This document shows positions 19,424-28,989 of a stretch of 64,000 bases of DNA, one piece after another. How positions within the stretch are numbered: position 1 is the first letter of the stretch; every line of letters begins with the position of its first letter. The stretch comes from Novosphingobium pentaromativorans US6-1. Lineage in GTDB: Bacteria; Pseudomonadota; Alphaproteobacteria; Sphingomonadales; Sphingomonadaceae. The position numbers and the translations under genes were made by a program. The notes beneath the pieces were generated by a model, which had not been told where the DNA came from, did not search any database, and saw only the letters and a list, made by a program, of their open reading frames with translations. The stretch covers positions 2,001,501 through 2,065,500 of the forward strand of contig NZ_CP009291.1 of the NCBI RefSeq assembly GCF_000767465.1. The letters are read 5' to 3'.

Positions 19424-20617
19424 TCAGCCCGCGACGCGGATTGCGCCGGACGCCGCCAAGGCGTCGATCTCGTCGCGTGAATAACCCGCCTCACCCAGCA
19501 CCTGGGCCGTGTTCTCGCCCACACCGGGCGCCGGCCTGCGGATTTCGGCAGGTGTTTCCGACAAGTTGATCGGCGCGCGGGTGAGCGGCACGCTCCGTCC
19601 CAGACGCGCGTGATCCAGGTGATGGATCAGCCCCATCGCCTGCACCTGTTCGTGCTCGAGCGCCTGTTGCGGCGAAAGCACCGGTCCTGCAGGGATACGC
19701 GCCGCCGCCAGCTGATCGAGCGCTTCGGCCACGGTACGTTCCGCGACCCAGCGCGCCATGCGCGCAGAGAGTTCCTCGCCGTTCTCGCCGCGTTTCTCAT
19801 CGCTCGAGAAACGTTCGTCCTCCAGCCAGTGCGGTTCTTCCATGAGCTGCGCCCAGCGGCGGAAAATCGGATCGCCCACGACCTGGGTGACGACAAAACC
19901 GTCCTTTGCGGCAAAAGTGTCGGTCGGCGCGTTGAGGAAGCTGCGATTGCCGATGGCCGTCCGCCCGAGGCCGGTCAGCGCCTGCTCGATCAGGAACGTG
20001 CTGGAGAACGCCAGGGCCGAGCCCAGCAGGCTTCCGTCGATTTCCTGCCCGCGCCCGCTATTCTGCCGTTCGAACAGGGCCACCATCACGGCAAAGGCGG
20101 CATAGACCGCCGTTGCATGGTCGACCCATGTGATCGGCGTGCGATAGGGTGTGTCTCCCGAGCCCGAAAGGTACTGGGATCCGCACATCGCCTGTCCCAC
20201 GCTGTCGAAGCCGGGGCGGTCTGTCCACGGTCCGTTCGGGCCGAACGAACTGACGTTGGCGAGGATGATATCCGGCTTGATGCGCTTCAGGCTTGCGTAG
20301 TCCAGGCCCATCTTCCCCAGCGCCGAAGGCGGTACATTGACGACGACGACATCGGCATCGGCGATCAGCCTTTCGACCATCGCAGCGCTGCCCTTCGCCC
20401 GGGGATCGTAGGCAACCGAGCGCTTGTTGCGCGACATCTGCAGGAACAGCGCGCCGTCGCCGCTGTCGGGCACCGGCGCGATCCCCCGGTCCTCTCCGCC
20501 CTCGAGACGCTCCATGCGGATCACGTCCGCACCGAAATCCCCCAGCAGCGTGGCGCAATAGGGGCCCGCGACGTAGCGGCCGAAGTCGAGAACTCTTATC
20601 CCTTGCAGAGCGCTCAT
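19424..20617 (-). CDS. CaiB/BaiF family CoA-transferase
   Basis: A 397-residue class III CoA-transferase moving CoA between carboxylates. The family opening GIRVLDFGRYVAGPYCATLLGDFGADVIRME and the tract FLQMSRNKRSVAYDP are clear, as is GQEIDGSLL. BaiF-type members move CoA between steroid acids and CaiB acts on carnitine, so substrate assignment is open. Its start overlaps the stop of the upstream ligase by 4 bp (ATGA at 20614-20617), which implies translational coupling. The downstream FadD3-like ligase follows after 29 bp. Confidence 0.92.
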   Translation of the reverse strand: MSALQGIRVLDFGRYVAGPYCATLLGDFGADVIRMERLEGGEDRGIAPVPDSGDGALFLQMSRNKRSVAYDPRAKGSAAMVERLIADADVVVVNVPPSALGKMGLDYASLKRIKPDIILANVSSFGPNGPWTDRPGFDSVGQAMCGSQYLSGSGDTPYRTPITWVDHATAVYAAFAVMVALFERQNSGRGQEIDGSLLGSALAFSSTFLIEQALTGLGRTAIGNRSFLNAPTDTFAAKDGFVVTQVVGDPIFRRWAQLMEEPHWLEDERFSSDEKRGENGEELSARMARWVAERTVAEALDQLAAARIPAGPVLSPQQALEHEQVQAMGLIHHLDHARLGRSVPLTRAPINLSETPAEIRRPAPGVGENTAQVLGEAGYSRDEIDALAASGAIRVAG

Positions 20618-22116
20618 GCGTCTTGCGCCGTCTCGAAGAGAGCACGCACGTCCGGAAGCGAAGGCTTGAGCGACGGCGTGCGAGGCAGATCGTCCACCTG
20701 CAGCAGGCGCGTCGGGACCTGGTAGGGCAGCAACTTCTCTTTCAACCATTCGCGAAATGCCGCCTCGTCGGGCGCATCGACGCCGTCCTTGGCGATCCAC
20801 GCAGCCGCAGGCACTTGCCCCAAACGCCGGTCGGGCAGCGCCACCACGGACGCTTCGCGCACCGCGGGATGCGACTGCATCGCCTTGATCACGTCATCCG
20901 GCATGATCTTGAATCCACCGCGGATGATCGCGCCGTCATGGCGACCCTTGATGTAGAGGAACCGCTGCGCGTCGATCACGGCAAGGTCGGTAGTGCGAAC
21001 CCAGGTCTTGCCATCGCCGACATTGGGCGCGCGCAGTTCCAGCAGGCCCTGTTCGCCCGGTGCCAGTTCCTCGCCGCTGTCGGGATCGACGACATGGGCC
21101 TCGACGTTGGCGTTGAGGCGACCCACGGCGCCGTACTTGTCCTTCCAGTGCGCCTTGAAGTCCTGCAGGGTCCAGCCGGCAACGCCGCCGGCAAACTCGG
21201 TCGCGCCGTAGTTCTGCAGGACCGGAATGCCGTATTTCTCGTAGAAGGCATCGGCCAATGCCGGATCGAGAGGGGCAGTCCCGGTACGATAGGCAACGAG
21301 GCTGGAGAAGTCTTCCTTCGGAATGTCGGCATCGAGGATCATGCGCAGGGCGGATGGCGGCGCGCCCGCCACCTTGGGCCGGTGGCGCACCACCGCATCG
21401 CGGAACCCCTCGACGGTAAAGCGTTCGATCAGGCACACCTTGCGGCCCGCCAGCAGGTTGTTCATCACACCGGTGATGCCTGCAATATGGGCCAGCGGCG
21501 CAGTGACCACGGCAACGCCCGAACGCAAGGCCGGCGGCGCATCGGGATCGCGCCCCTTCTCATAGGAAGCCGCGCCTGCCAGCGCCCTTTCGAGGTTGCG
21601 ACGCGGCAACGGGATACGCTTGGGCTTGCCGGTCGTGCCGCTGGACAACATCTCGATTGCCACACCCGGGGCCATTCTGCGCTGCGCATCGCTGGAGATC
21701 GCCGATTCGGTGACAGACATGCCGGAGCCGTCGATCGACACAATCGCCGATCCCGCCTCCCGCGCGGCGGCGAGGATGTCGGGACGCTCCCAGTCGGCGC
21801 CGCATGCCACAAGCACCGGAACGGCCGCATCGCGAATGTCGTCTGCCAGCTTCGCATCGGGGGAAACCGCATTCAAACTGGCCAGGCACCGTCCCGACCG
21901 AAACAGGCCGAGCAGCACGGGCACCAGATCGCAGTGGTTGCGCAGCAGCACGCCAATGCGCGTGTCCGGCCCCGCGCCGATTGCGTCGAGCAGGTCGCAC
22001 AGCTTTCGGCTGCGCCGGTCCAGCTCTTCCCAAGTCAGCCATTCGCGCCCGAATTCCAGCGCATCTCTGGTTGGATCGATCAACAGAACGCCGTCGATTG
22101 TCGCCGCAAGTTCCAT
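20614..22116 (-). CDS. AMP-dependent acyl-CoA ligase (divergent C-terminal lysine motif)
   Basis: A 500-residue ANL ligase and first gene of a three-gene leftward operon. The P-loop reads SSGTTGKPKRIPL, then YGATEFAGG, RTTDLAVID and GRHDGAIIRGGFKIMPDDV. The usual PRNxxGKxxK ending is replaced by PRTPSLKPSLPDV, which keeps a lysine in an altered frame of residues. The ligase at 50370 shares the same P-loop variant (PKRxP) and the same PRTPSLK ending, so the two are sister paralogues. The start at 22116 suits the family; a regulon box lies 22 bp upstream. Confidence 0.88.
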   Translation of the reverse strand: MELAATIDGVLLIDPTRDALEFGREWLTWEELDRRSRKLCDLLDAIGAGPDTRIGVLLRNHCDLVPVLLGLFRSGRCLASLNAVSPDAKLADDIRDAAVPVLVACGADWERPDILAAAREAGSAIVSIDGSGMSVTESAISSDAQRRMAPGVAIEMLSSGTTGKPKRIPLPRRNLERALAGAASYEKGRDPDAPPALRSGVAVVTAPLAHIAGITGVMNNLLAGRKVCLIERFTVEGFRDAVVRHRPKVAGAPPSALRMILDADIPKEDFSSLVAYRTGTAPLDPALADAFYEKYGIPVLQNYGATEFAGGVAGWTLQDFKAHWKDKYGAVGRLNANVEAHVVDPDSGEELAPGEQGLLELRAPNVGDGKTWVRTTDLAVIDAQRFLYIKGRHDGAIIRGGFKIMPDDVIKAMQSHPAVREASVVALPDRRLGQVPAAAWIAKDGVDAPDEAAFREWLKEKLLPYQVPTRLLQVDDLPRTPSLKPSLPDVRALFETAQDA

Positions 22117-22137
22117 CGCCTGAAATGACTCTCCCAA

Positions 22138-22151
22138 TTGAGGTATATGTT
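22138..22151. promoter_or_regulatory. putative regulon box C (TTGAGGTATATGTT)
   Basis: Ten of 14 positions match the consensus and the left half-site is perfect. It lies 22 bp upstream of the ligase start at 22116. It is almost identical to box D at 25209. Confidence 0.6.
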
Positions 22152-22389
22152 TTCTTAGCAACACAATCCCGCCGGGTCGAGTGCCGATTATGTCGCCGGC
22201 GTCCGAATTTGCCCGCCCAGCGTCCCCGGAGCCCGGCGACGGGCACGCCACGAATATATGCGCCGCCCCATGGTGGCAGTCATTGCGATATTTGATTAGA
22301 TGCGACAGGTATATGCCACGAGCCGTCCTGCAACGGGCGCGGCAACACGATCACGATTACCTTCACGAAACCGCAATTGGTGAGAGACT

Positions 22390-23172
22390 ATGACCCGCGA
22401 GAGCGAAGAACTACGTTATGGACTGGACCAGGGTATTGCCCGAATCACGCTGTCCGCGCCGGACAAGCTGAACTCCCTTTCCCACGAAATGCTCGCCGGC
22501 ATTCCGCAGCTGGTGCAGCGCGCCCATGACGACGGCGCACGTGCGATTCTTCTTTCGGGTGAAGGCCGCGCATTCTGCACCGGAGCGAGGCTCGGCGAAG
22601 GTTTCACGGGCGAGCGTGACCTCGGCCAACTCGTCGAAGACTATTTCAGCCCGATGGCCAGGGCCTTTTCGGAAAGCAAGATCCCGGTCGTGACGGGCCT
22701 CAACGGCCTTGCCGCAGGGGCAGGCGTGGGACTTGCCCTGTGCGGCGACATCGTCGTGGCCGCACGTTCGGCGTATCTGCTGCTGGCCTTCGCCAATATC
22801 GGTCTGGTGCCCGATGCGGGCTCAACCTGGCTGATCTCGCAATCGATCGGGCGGGCCAGGACCCTGGAACTGGCGCTGCTGGCGGAAAGGCTGCCGGTGG
22901 AAAAAGCCGCAGCAATGGGGCTGATCGCCCGGGTGGTGGATGATGAAGCTGTCGCGGAAGAAGCAACGGCCGTCGCGCGCAAGCTGGCCTCCATGCCAAC
23001 GGCGGCACTGGGCCTGATCCGAAAGCAGGTCCGCGTGGCACTGGATGAAGGCTTCAGCGCATCGCTGGAAACCGAGCGCGACCACCAGCGCGCCGCCGGG
23101 GGGACCAAGGATTACCAGGAAGGCGTGCGCGCCTTCATGGAAAAGCGCCCACCCGTCTTCACCGGCAGTTGA
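22390..23172 (+). CDS. enoyl-CoA hydratase/isomerase family protein (PaaG-like)
   Basis: A 260-residue crotonase-fold protein. The oxyanion-hole segments are present (GRAFCTGARLG and GLAAGAGVGLALCGDI). The segment ANIGLVPDAGSTW carries Asp where PaaG and delta3-delta2 isomerases have their catalytic acid, while the hydratase glutamate pair is missing. An isomerase or ring-opening activity is therefore more likely than simple hydration. It is followed after 23 bp by an MDR-family oxidoreductase gene, probably one transcript. A weak box-like sequence (22304-22317) precedes it. Confidence 0.88.
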   Translation: MTRESEELRYGLDQGIARITLSAPDKLNSLSHEMLAGIPQLVQRAHDDGARAILLSGEGRAFCTGARLGEGFTGERDLGQLVEDYFSPMARAFSESKIPVVTGLNGLAAGAGVGLALCGDIVVAARSAYLLLAFANIGLVPDAGSTWLISQSIGRARTLELALLAERLPVEKAAAMGLIARVVDDEAVAEEATAVARKLASMPTAALGLIRKQVRVALDEGFSASLETERDHQRAAGGTKDYQEGVRAFMEKRPPVFTGS

Positions 23173-23195
23173 ACGGCTTCGCAAGGGGCAGGCAC

Positions 23196-24227
23196 TTGAA
23201 CTGGAAAAGGATCGTTGTCCGCGAATACGGAGGACCGGAGCGGCTTGAGATCGAAGAACTCGACACCGTGCCCACCCCCGGCCGAGGTGAAGCACTGATC
23301 GGGATCGACGCAGCGGGCGTCGGCTATACCGACACCATCGTCAGACGCGGCAAGTACATCGACTACAAGGGAGGGCTGCCGGTCACCCCCGGCTACGACC
23401 TTGCAGGTACGGTGATTGCCCTGGGCGAAGGCGTTTCCGCTCCGGCTCCAGGAACGACCGTTTGCGACATGCCGATGAACGGCGGATACGCCCAGTACGC
23501 GGTGCTGCCCGCAAAAGACCTGATCCCCGTGCCGCAAGGCGTTGCGCCGCAGGACGCCGTGCAGGTGCCGTTGATGTACATGACGGCCTATCAAATGCTG
23601 ACTCGCGAGGTAGAACTGAAGCGGGGCGATGCGATTCTCGTCGTGGGAGCGAGTGGCTCAGTCGGGCGTGCCCTCGTGAAACTGGGGGTTCAGCGCGGGC
23701 TGCGCGTCATCGGCACGGCTTCTGCCCGAAATCTGGATGCCGTGCGCACCCTCGGCGCCGAGGCGCTCGACTATCGTCGCCCGGATCTGGCGCAAGCTAT
23801 CCGCCTGGCCAGCGGCGGCGGAGTCATGGCCGCCTTCGATGCGATCGGCGGCAATAGCTGGACAACCAGCTGGCTTTCGCTGGCGAAGGGGGGGAAACTG
23901 ATAGGTTTCGGCCTTCAGGATTACCTCGACGCCAACGCCGGCCTGATCAGTGCCATGGCCAGTTTCGCCCGGCTGAAGTTCGGCTTTCCGCTGCGCGCGG
24001 CTCTTGACCGGTCAGGACGAACGACCGGCTTCTACAATATCCTGCAACGCCGCCGAGCCTTGCCCCAGGAATATCGCGAGGATGCCATCACGGTCCTGGA
24101 CCTGTTTGCCAGCGGGGCGATTTCTCCCGATCCAGTGGAAGTGCTGTCGCTCGAGCAGGCGCCCGAGGCGCATCGCCGCATCGCGCAGGGCGGCATGGCA
24201 CATCGCCTCGTGATCGCCCCCGGCTGA
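23196..24227 (+). CDS. medium-chain reductase/dehydrogenase (quinone oxidoreductase-like)
   Basis: A 343-residue MDR protein without structural or catalytic zinc ligands, so it belongs to the NADPH:quinone/enoyl reductase branch. The substrate lobe contains PGYDLAGTVIALGEGV. The Rossmann motif ILVVGASGSVGRALVKLG has GASGSVG for NADPH. It would reduce an enone or quinone. I chose TTG at 23196 because AAGGGG lies 7 bases upstream and the protein then starts MNWKRIVVREYGGPE, as in the family; the earlier TTG at 23169 overlaps the previous stop. Confidence 0.85.
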   Translation: MNWKRIVVREYGGPERLEIEELDTVPTPGRGEALIGIDAAGVGYTDTIVRRGKYIDYKGGLPVTPGYDLAGTVIALGEGVSAPAPGTTVCDMPMNGGYAQYAVLPAKDLIPVPQGVAPQDAVQVPLMYMTAYQMLTREVELKRGDAILVVGASGSVGRALVKLGVQRGLRVIGTASARNLDAVRTLGAEALDYRRPDLAQAIRLASGGGVMAAFDAIGGNSWTTSWLSLAKGGKLIGFGLQDYLDANAGLISAMASFARLKFGFPLRAALDRSGRTTGFYNILQRRRALPQEYREDAITVLDLFASGAISPDPVEVLSLEQAPEAHRRIAQGGMAHRLVIAPG

Positions 24228-24342
24228 ACGAACGCGCTTCCCGTCATCGAAGGCCGGCGGATTTCGCGTACCCTGCGACGAATAACGAACCCTTCGACAC
24301 TTGCCCGGGTCGAGGAGTTCGTCATTCAGCTATCGCGTTCGC

Positions 24343-25134
24343 TTATCTGCCGGTGAAGACGGGCTTGCGCTTTTCGAGGAACGCCATGACCGCCTCGCGG
24401 TGATCCTCCGACAGGTGCGACATCGTTTCAAGGCCCAGATGCGCATGCAGCATCGCATCGACGCGGGCCTTGAGGTCGAGGTTCACCGCCTTCTTGGTCA
24501 GGCGGATCGCCGCGGCTGCCCCGTTTGCGATGCGCTCGGCATAGTGAGCGACGCGTGCGTCCAGTTCCTCGGGCTCGACCGCCTCGGTGACGAGGCCGAT
24601 TTCGGCGGCTTCCTCACCGCTGATCGCGTCGCCGGTGAGGAGATACTTCTTTGCCCGGGCATAGCCGACAAGCGCGGGCCAGATGATCGAACCGCCGTCG
24701 CCGGCGACCAGTCCGATTGCCACGTGCGGATCGGCAATCTTGGCTCGCCTGGTGGAAATCACGATGTCGCAGAACAGCGCGAGCGTTGCGCCAAGGCCGA
24801 TCGCATGGCCGTTAACGCGCGCGATGACCGGTCGGTCGAGATCGATCACCGCATTCACGATGTCGGCGGCCTCGACCATGCTCTCGTTCCAGCGGACATG
24901 GTCGTCGAGCGAGCTTTTCAGCGTGGACACATCTCCACCGGCCGAGAAGCAATCGCCTTCGCCGGTCAGGATCACGACATGAGCATCCGGGTCGCGACCG
25001 ATCTCGGGGAAAACCCGAACCAGTTCCTGATGCATGCGCGGATTGGTGGCGTTCTTCACCTCGGGCCGGTTGAAGGCGACAGTCACGACCTTGCCTTCCC
25101 TGCTGACCTTGAGCGCTTCGTAGTTCTCGTACAT
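24343..25134 (-). CDS. enoyl-CoA hydratase/isomerase family protein, atypical active site
   Basis: A 263-residue crotonase-fold protein. The first oxyanion segment is GEGDCFSAGGDVS and the second is GHAIGLGATLALFCDI. The position of the hydratase PE glutamate reads ADPHVAIGLVAGDGG, so glutamate is replaced and an Asp lies in GDGG. Hydration by the classical two-Glu mechanism is doubtful; isomerisation or hydrolysis is possible. ATG at 25134 has GAGGAA about 7 bases upstream. It is divergent from the AtuA-like gene across a regulon box. Confidence 0.87.
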   Translation of the reverse strand: MYENYEALKVSREGKVVTVAFNRPEVKNATNPRMHQELVRVFPEIGRDPDAHVVILTGEGDCFSAGGDVSTLKSSLDDHVRWNESMVEAADIVNAVIDLDRPVIARVNGHAIGLGATLALFCDIVISTRRAKIADPHVAIGLVAGDGGSIIWPALVGYARAKKYLLTGDAISGEEAAEIGLVTEAVEPEELDARVAHYAERIANGAAAAIRLTKKAVNLDLKARVDAMLHAHLGLETMSHLSEDHREAVMAFLEKRKPVFTGR

Positions 25135-25208
25135 GCCGCGGTTCCTCTTCATTCTCTTGGTATGTCTGGTAGCGGCCCGATTGAGTTTCCTCAATAGCGG
25201 AAAGACAA

Positions 25209-25222
25209 TTGAGGTATCTGTT
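25209..25222. promoter_or_regulatory. putative regulon box D (TTGAGGTATCTGTT)
   Basis: Eleven of 14 positions match the consensus. It lies midway between the divergent crotonase (25134) and AtuA-like (25269) starts, so it could act on both. It shares 13 of 14 bases with box C. Confidence 0.65.
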
Positions 25223-25268
25223 ATTGGACAAATGCCCTCACGGTGCTAGAAAGCACAAGGGAGAGGCA

Positions 25269-27083
25269 ATGACCGAAAAGCAAGCTCATTCGCGGATTGT
25301 CCGGATAGGTGCCGTCAGCGCATCCTTCGTCGACAGCCGCATCGCCATGCCGCAATTGCTGAACAGCGGCGTCGCACTCGATTATCTGGTGTTCGATTGC
25401 CTGGCCGAAGGGGTGATGAGCATCCTGGCCCGGACAAGGCTTGCCGGCGGCCCCGCCTGGGTGACCGATTTCGTCGATGCGCAGCTGACCCCTTTCCTGC
25501 CCGAACTGGCCGCGCGCGGTATCAAGGTCGTCTCCAATGCGGGAGGGCTGGACCCGCAGGGATGTGCCGCCGCGCTGCGCAAGGCCGCCAGCGAGGCAGG
25601 CGTCTCGCTCAGGATCGCCAGTATCTCGGGCGACGACCTCTCCGACCGAACCGGTGAACTGGTTCCGCCCGGCACGGCCGACATGTTCGATGGCGGCGAT
25701 CTGGGCGCGCAATTGCAGGCGGCCGACCAGGTCCTGAGCCTCACGGCCTATACCGGGGCCTTCGCCATAGCGTCAGCCCTGGCGGCCGGCGCCGACATCG
25801 TGATAACCGGCCGGGCGGTGGACAGCGCCGCGACCCTGGGACCGCTTGTTCACGAATTCGACTGGGACGCGAGCGATTTCGACCTGCTGTCTGCCGGCAC
25901 GCTGACCGGACACCTGATCGAATGCACCACGCAGGTCTGCGGTGCGACTTTCACCGATTGGCACGAAGTGCCCGACTGGGCGAATATCGGCTTTCCCATC
26001 GCGCTTTGCCGAGCCGACGGCAGCTCCGAGATCACCAAGCCCGAGGGCACCGGCGGCCTCATCAACCGCGGCACGGTCGCGGAACAGATGCTCTATGAGG
26101 TCGGCGACCCCGCCGCCTATACTGTGCCCGACGTCGTGTGCGACTGGACAGACGTGCGGATCGAGGAAAACGGCCCGGATCGGGTGCGCGTTTCCGGGGC
26201 CAGAGGAAGCGGCGCGCCGTCGATGCTGAAGGCCGCCCTCACCTGGGACAAGGGATGGCGAGCCAGCGTCCTGACCCCGATCATCGGCCTCGAGGCGGGC
26301 GCGAAGGCCGAGCGCACCGCGCGCGAATTGTTCAATCGGTGCGATCGACTGGCTGCCGAACGCGGGCTGCCCGCCTATTCCTTGCAGCATGCCGACGTCA
26401 TCGGCAGCGCGACCGGCGGCGTCGGCACGGCGATCTGCCGCATGGTGGCCGATCACCCGACAATGGCCGGCGCGGCGCAGTTTGCGCGCGAGCAAAGCTC
26501 GGTCATCACCAGTATGGCAGTCGGCACTTCGGTGCCGCTGGGCACCACCGTGCGCCCCCTTACCCGCTTCGCCAGCTTCCTGCTGCCCCGCGAAGCGGTT
26601 ACGCTGACCATCGGGATGGACGGTTGCGACACGGCATTCCCGATGACGTCGCAGCACAAGCAACTCCCGCGCGGCAGGGTCGCAGAGCCTGCCGCACCGG
26701 CGGCCGATGCCGCATTCCGCGTTCCGCTCGTCGCGCTGGCATGGGCGCGCAGCGGGGACAAGGGCAACCTGTTCAACGTCGGCGTGGTTGCACGCAAGCC
26801 GGATTATCTGCCCTGGCTTTACCATGCCCTGACGCCCGAAATGGTCGCGCGGCACTATGCCCCCGTGCTGGGCCGGGACCCCGGCACGATCGAGGTGATC
26901 CGCTATCCGGTGCCCGGGATCGACGCCCTGAATCTCGTCGTCGACGACGCGATGGGCGGCGGCATGCTTTCGCACCCCGGACTCGATCCCGCAGCGAAAG
27001 GCATGGCGCAGAGGCTGCTCGACTTCCCCGTGCCGGTACCCGCCGCAATCCACGCCCAGATTCAGGAGGCACAAGGCCGATGA
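25269..27083 (+). CDS. acyclic terpene utilisation AtuA family protein (DUF1446)
   Basis: A 604-residue protein of the AtuA/DUF1446 family. In Pseudomonas, AtuA is needed for growth on citronellol and similar terpenes but its reaction is unknown. The N-terminal half carries VSNAGGLDPQGCAAALRKAA and ITGRAVDSAATLGPL. The C-terminal portion has ARSGDKGNLFNVGVVARKPDY followed by a DUF-type tail (AtuA C-terminal ferredoxin-like domain). The start at 25269 has AGGGAGAGG upstream. Its stop overlaps the start of the COQ4-like gene by 4 bp, so the two proteins are probably made together. Confidence 0.88.
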   Translation: MTEKQAHSRIVRIGAVSASFVDSRIAMPQLLNSGVALDYLVFDCLAEGVMSILARTRLAGGPAWVTDFVDAQLTPFLPELAARGIKVVSNAGGLDPQGCAAALRKAASEAGVSLRIASISGDDLSDRTGELVPPGTADMFDGGDLGAQLQAADQVLSLTAYTGAFAIASALAAGADIVITGRAVDSAATLGPLVHEFDWDASDFDLLSAGTLTGHLIECTTQVCGATFTDWHEVPDWANIGFPIALCRADGSSEITKPEGTGGLINRGTVAEQMLYEVGDPAAYTVPDVVCDWTDVRIEENGPDRVRVSGARGSGAPSMLKAALTWDKGWRASVLTPIIGLEAGAKAERTARELFNRCDRLAAERGLPAYSLQHADVIGSATGGVGTAICRMVADHPTMAGAAQFAREQSSVITSMAVGTSVPLGTTVRPLTRFASFLLPREAVTLTIGMDGCDTAFPMTSQHKQLPRGRVAEPAAPAADAAFRVPLVALAWARSGDKGNLFNVGVVARKPDYLPWLYHALTPEMVARHYAPVLGRDPGTIEVIRYPVPGIDALNLVVDDAMGGGMLSHPGLDPAAKGMAQRLLDFPVPVPAAIHAQIQEAQGR

Positions 27084-27931
27084 AACGCGATTACAGCTAT
27101 TTCCACGCCGGCATCGAACAGGTGCCCACGACCAGCAGCAGCCTCGTCAGTTCGTCGCGCTTCCTCAATCATGCCGGCCTGCGCGAATGGCTCCAGCTGC
27201 ATCTCCTGCGCCGCAACGGGCCCGACCTGCCGATACCTGCCGATCCCACGCTTGGCCTCGCCCAGGCATTGACCGACATGCGCACGCCGGATCGGATGCA
27301 GACGCTGATCGATGCGGAAAAAATGCGCAATCCCGCCTTCCGGGCGTGGGTGGAGGAAAAATATCTCTCGCCGCTGACCAAGGAGGATTTCTCCAGGTTC
27401 CCGAAGGACAGCTTCGGCGGGAAATACTACAAGTACATCAGCGAATATGGCATAGCCGTGAACTTCGGCTGGGCCAACACGCCCCCTGCCAGCGACTGGG
27501 AATTCATCCAGAAGCGCAATGGCCAGATCCACGATTTCGAGCATCTGATGACGGGCGGGCAGTTCAACTCGCTGGGCGAGATCCTGCCCTACATGGTGCG
27601 GCTGTCCAATCCGCACACCCATCTCGCGCCCGAGGTCGCAACCGAATTTTCACTGATCTATATCTTCGGCGGCAGCCGGCTGCTGTTCCGCAGCTTTCTG
27701 CATTATCCGGACACCTGGCCCATCGTCATGGACATGATGGAGCGCGGGCTGAAGATCGGGCGCACGTCCGACCCGATCATGATGATGCGCTACGAGGACG
27801 CTCTCCATCTTTCGATCCCTGAAGCGCGCGAAATGCTTGGCTATCGCCATGCCGAGGATGTCGACACCGAAGATATGGACCGGATCTTCACCGAGCAGGT
27901 GAAGACGCCATCCGTCTTCGATCAGGAATAG
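27080..27931 (+). CDS. COQ4-like protein
   Basis: A 283-residue protein with the COQ4 signature HDxxHx11E: His151, Asp152, His155 and Glu167. COQ4 binds zinc and a prenylated ring in ubiquinone synthesis, where a decarboxylation/hydroxylation role on the ring has been proposed. In this operon, coupled to an AtuA-like gene by an ATGA overlap, a role in ubiquinone supply is unlikely to be the main one. Binding or oxidative decarboxylation of a hydrophobic ring substrate is a better guess. Its last 10 bp overlap the convergent dehydrogenase gene. Confidence 0.8.
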   Translation: MKRDYSYFHAGIEQVPTTSSSLVSSSRFLNHAGLREWLQLHLLRRNGPDLPIPADPTLGLAQALTDMRTPDRMQTLIDAEKMRNPAFRAWVEEKYLSPLTKEDFSRFPKDSFGGKYYKYISEYGIAVNFGWANTPPASDWEFIQKRNGQIHDFEHLMTGGQFNSLGEILPYMVRLSNPHTHLAPEVATEFSLIYIFGGSRLLFRSFLHYPDTWPIVMDMMERGLKIGRTSDPIMMMRYEDALHLSIPEAREMLGYRHAEDVDTEDMDRIFTEQVKTPSVFDQE

Positions 27932-28986
27932 CTGAACTCGGCAAAGCGTTCGACCTGCCGCGCGTCGCCTCCGTGGCGCGCGGCAAAGGCGACGATACGC
28001 TTGTAGAAATGACCGACGGGGTATTCGTCCGTCACCCCGATCCCGCCGTGCAGCTGGATTGCCTGGCCACACACGAAGAGACCCGCCTGCGCCACCCGGG
28101 CGCGGGTCGCGGCGGCAAGCCGCGCGCGTTCGTCCACGCGGCCAGAAGCGAGCCCGGCAAGCCCGACCTGAATGATCGAACGCGCCTGCTCCAGTTCGAT
28201 GAACATATCGGCAAGCCTGTGGCGCAGGGCCTGGAAGTCTCCGATCAACTGGCCGTACTGCTTGCGAGTGAGCAAGTAGTCGCGCGTCATATGAAAGGCG
28301 GCTTCCATGGCGCCCAGCGCTTCGGCGCTTTCGAGGACCAGCGTACGGTCGATCGCCTCGGACAAGGCGCCGCGGGCGGCCTCACCTTCCAGCAACAACG
28401 TCGCCGCTGTCGCATCCAGCAGGAGTTCGCTGCCCTGCCTGCCGTCGATGGTCTCGTAGCGGCGCAGCGGCGCTCCCTCGGGCGCGACTTCGAACAAGCC
28501 GATGCCGCCATTGGGCATAGCGGCGCTGACCAACAGGGTGGATGCCTCCCCCACCAGGCCAGCCTTGCGGCCGGTCAATGTCCAGCCTTCTGCTTCGCGC
28601 GCACTGGTCTGCAAGGCAAGATAATGCCCGCGCATACCCGGTTCGTCATGGGCCAGAACCGGCTGCGCGCCTCCGACGGCAACCTCTTCGGCACGCTCCG
28701 CCGAAACCGCCAGCAACAGATGCGCCGCCACCATACCGCTCTCGACAAGCGGCGCGCGCACCAGCGCGCGGCCCAGCTCCTCGGCGATGATCGCGCTGTC
28801 GGCGTCGCTGCCGCCCAGGCCGCCCGCCTCTTCGGGCAGGCCCGCCATCAGCCAGCCCTGTTCCGCGCCATAAGCCCAATCGGCAACGGCATCGCCCGCC
28901 TCGCGCACGTCGCGGTTGGCGGCCCAGCGGCGAACGCTGTCGCGCAGCATCGCCTGTTCATCGGTGGGGAGGAAGTTCAGATGCAT
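27922..28986 (-). CDS. acyl-CoA dehydrogenase, small/beta-type subunit
   Basis: A 354-residue acyl-CoA dehydrogenase-fold protein. It has the three domains (N-helical 1-115, beta 116-200, C-helical 201-354) and the late motif LHGGIGVTDEYPVGHFYKR. The sequence is typical of the non-catalytic partner in alpha2beta2 dehydrogenases such as ChsE1-ChsE2. It is encoded 3 bp after a full-length alpha-type dehydrogenase gene, which fits a heterotetramer that oxidises a bulky acyl-CoA. The pair is the last part of a six-gene leftward operon. Confidence 0.9.
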   Translation of the reverse strand: MHLNFLPTDEQAMLRDSVRRWAANRDVREAGDAVADWAYGAEQGWLMAGLPEEAGGLGGSDADSAIIAEELGRALVRAPLVESGMVAAHLLLAVSAERAEEVAVGGAQPVLAHDEPGMRGHYLALQTSAREAEGWTLTGRKAGLVGEASTLLVSAAMPNGGIGLFEVAPEGAPLRRYETIDGRQGSELLLDATAATLLLEGEAARGALSEAIDRTLVLESAEALGAMEAAFHMTRDYLLTRKQYGQLIGDFQALRHRLADMFIELEQARSIIQVGLAGLASGRVDERARLAAATRARVAQAGLFVCGQAIQLHGGIGVTDEYPVGHFYKRIVAFAARHGGDARQVERFAEFSYS

Positions 28987-28989
28987 GGA

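Noticed and set aside
22304..22317. Possible further regulon box (GACAGGTATATGCC)
   Set aside because: Only 7 of 14 positions match and neither arm is conserved, although it is suitably placed before the crotonase gene at 22390.
26138..27080. Longer reading of the COQ4-like frame starting at 26138
   Set aside because: The first 314 codons are out-of-frame DNA of the AtuA-like gene; only the part from the ATG at 27080 shows COQ4 features.
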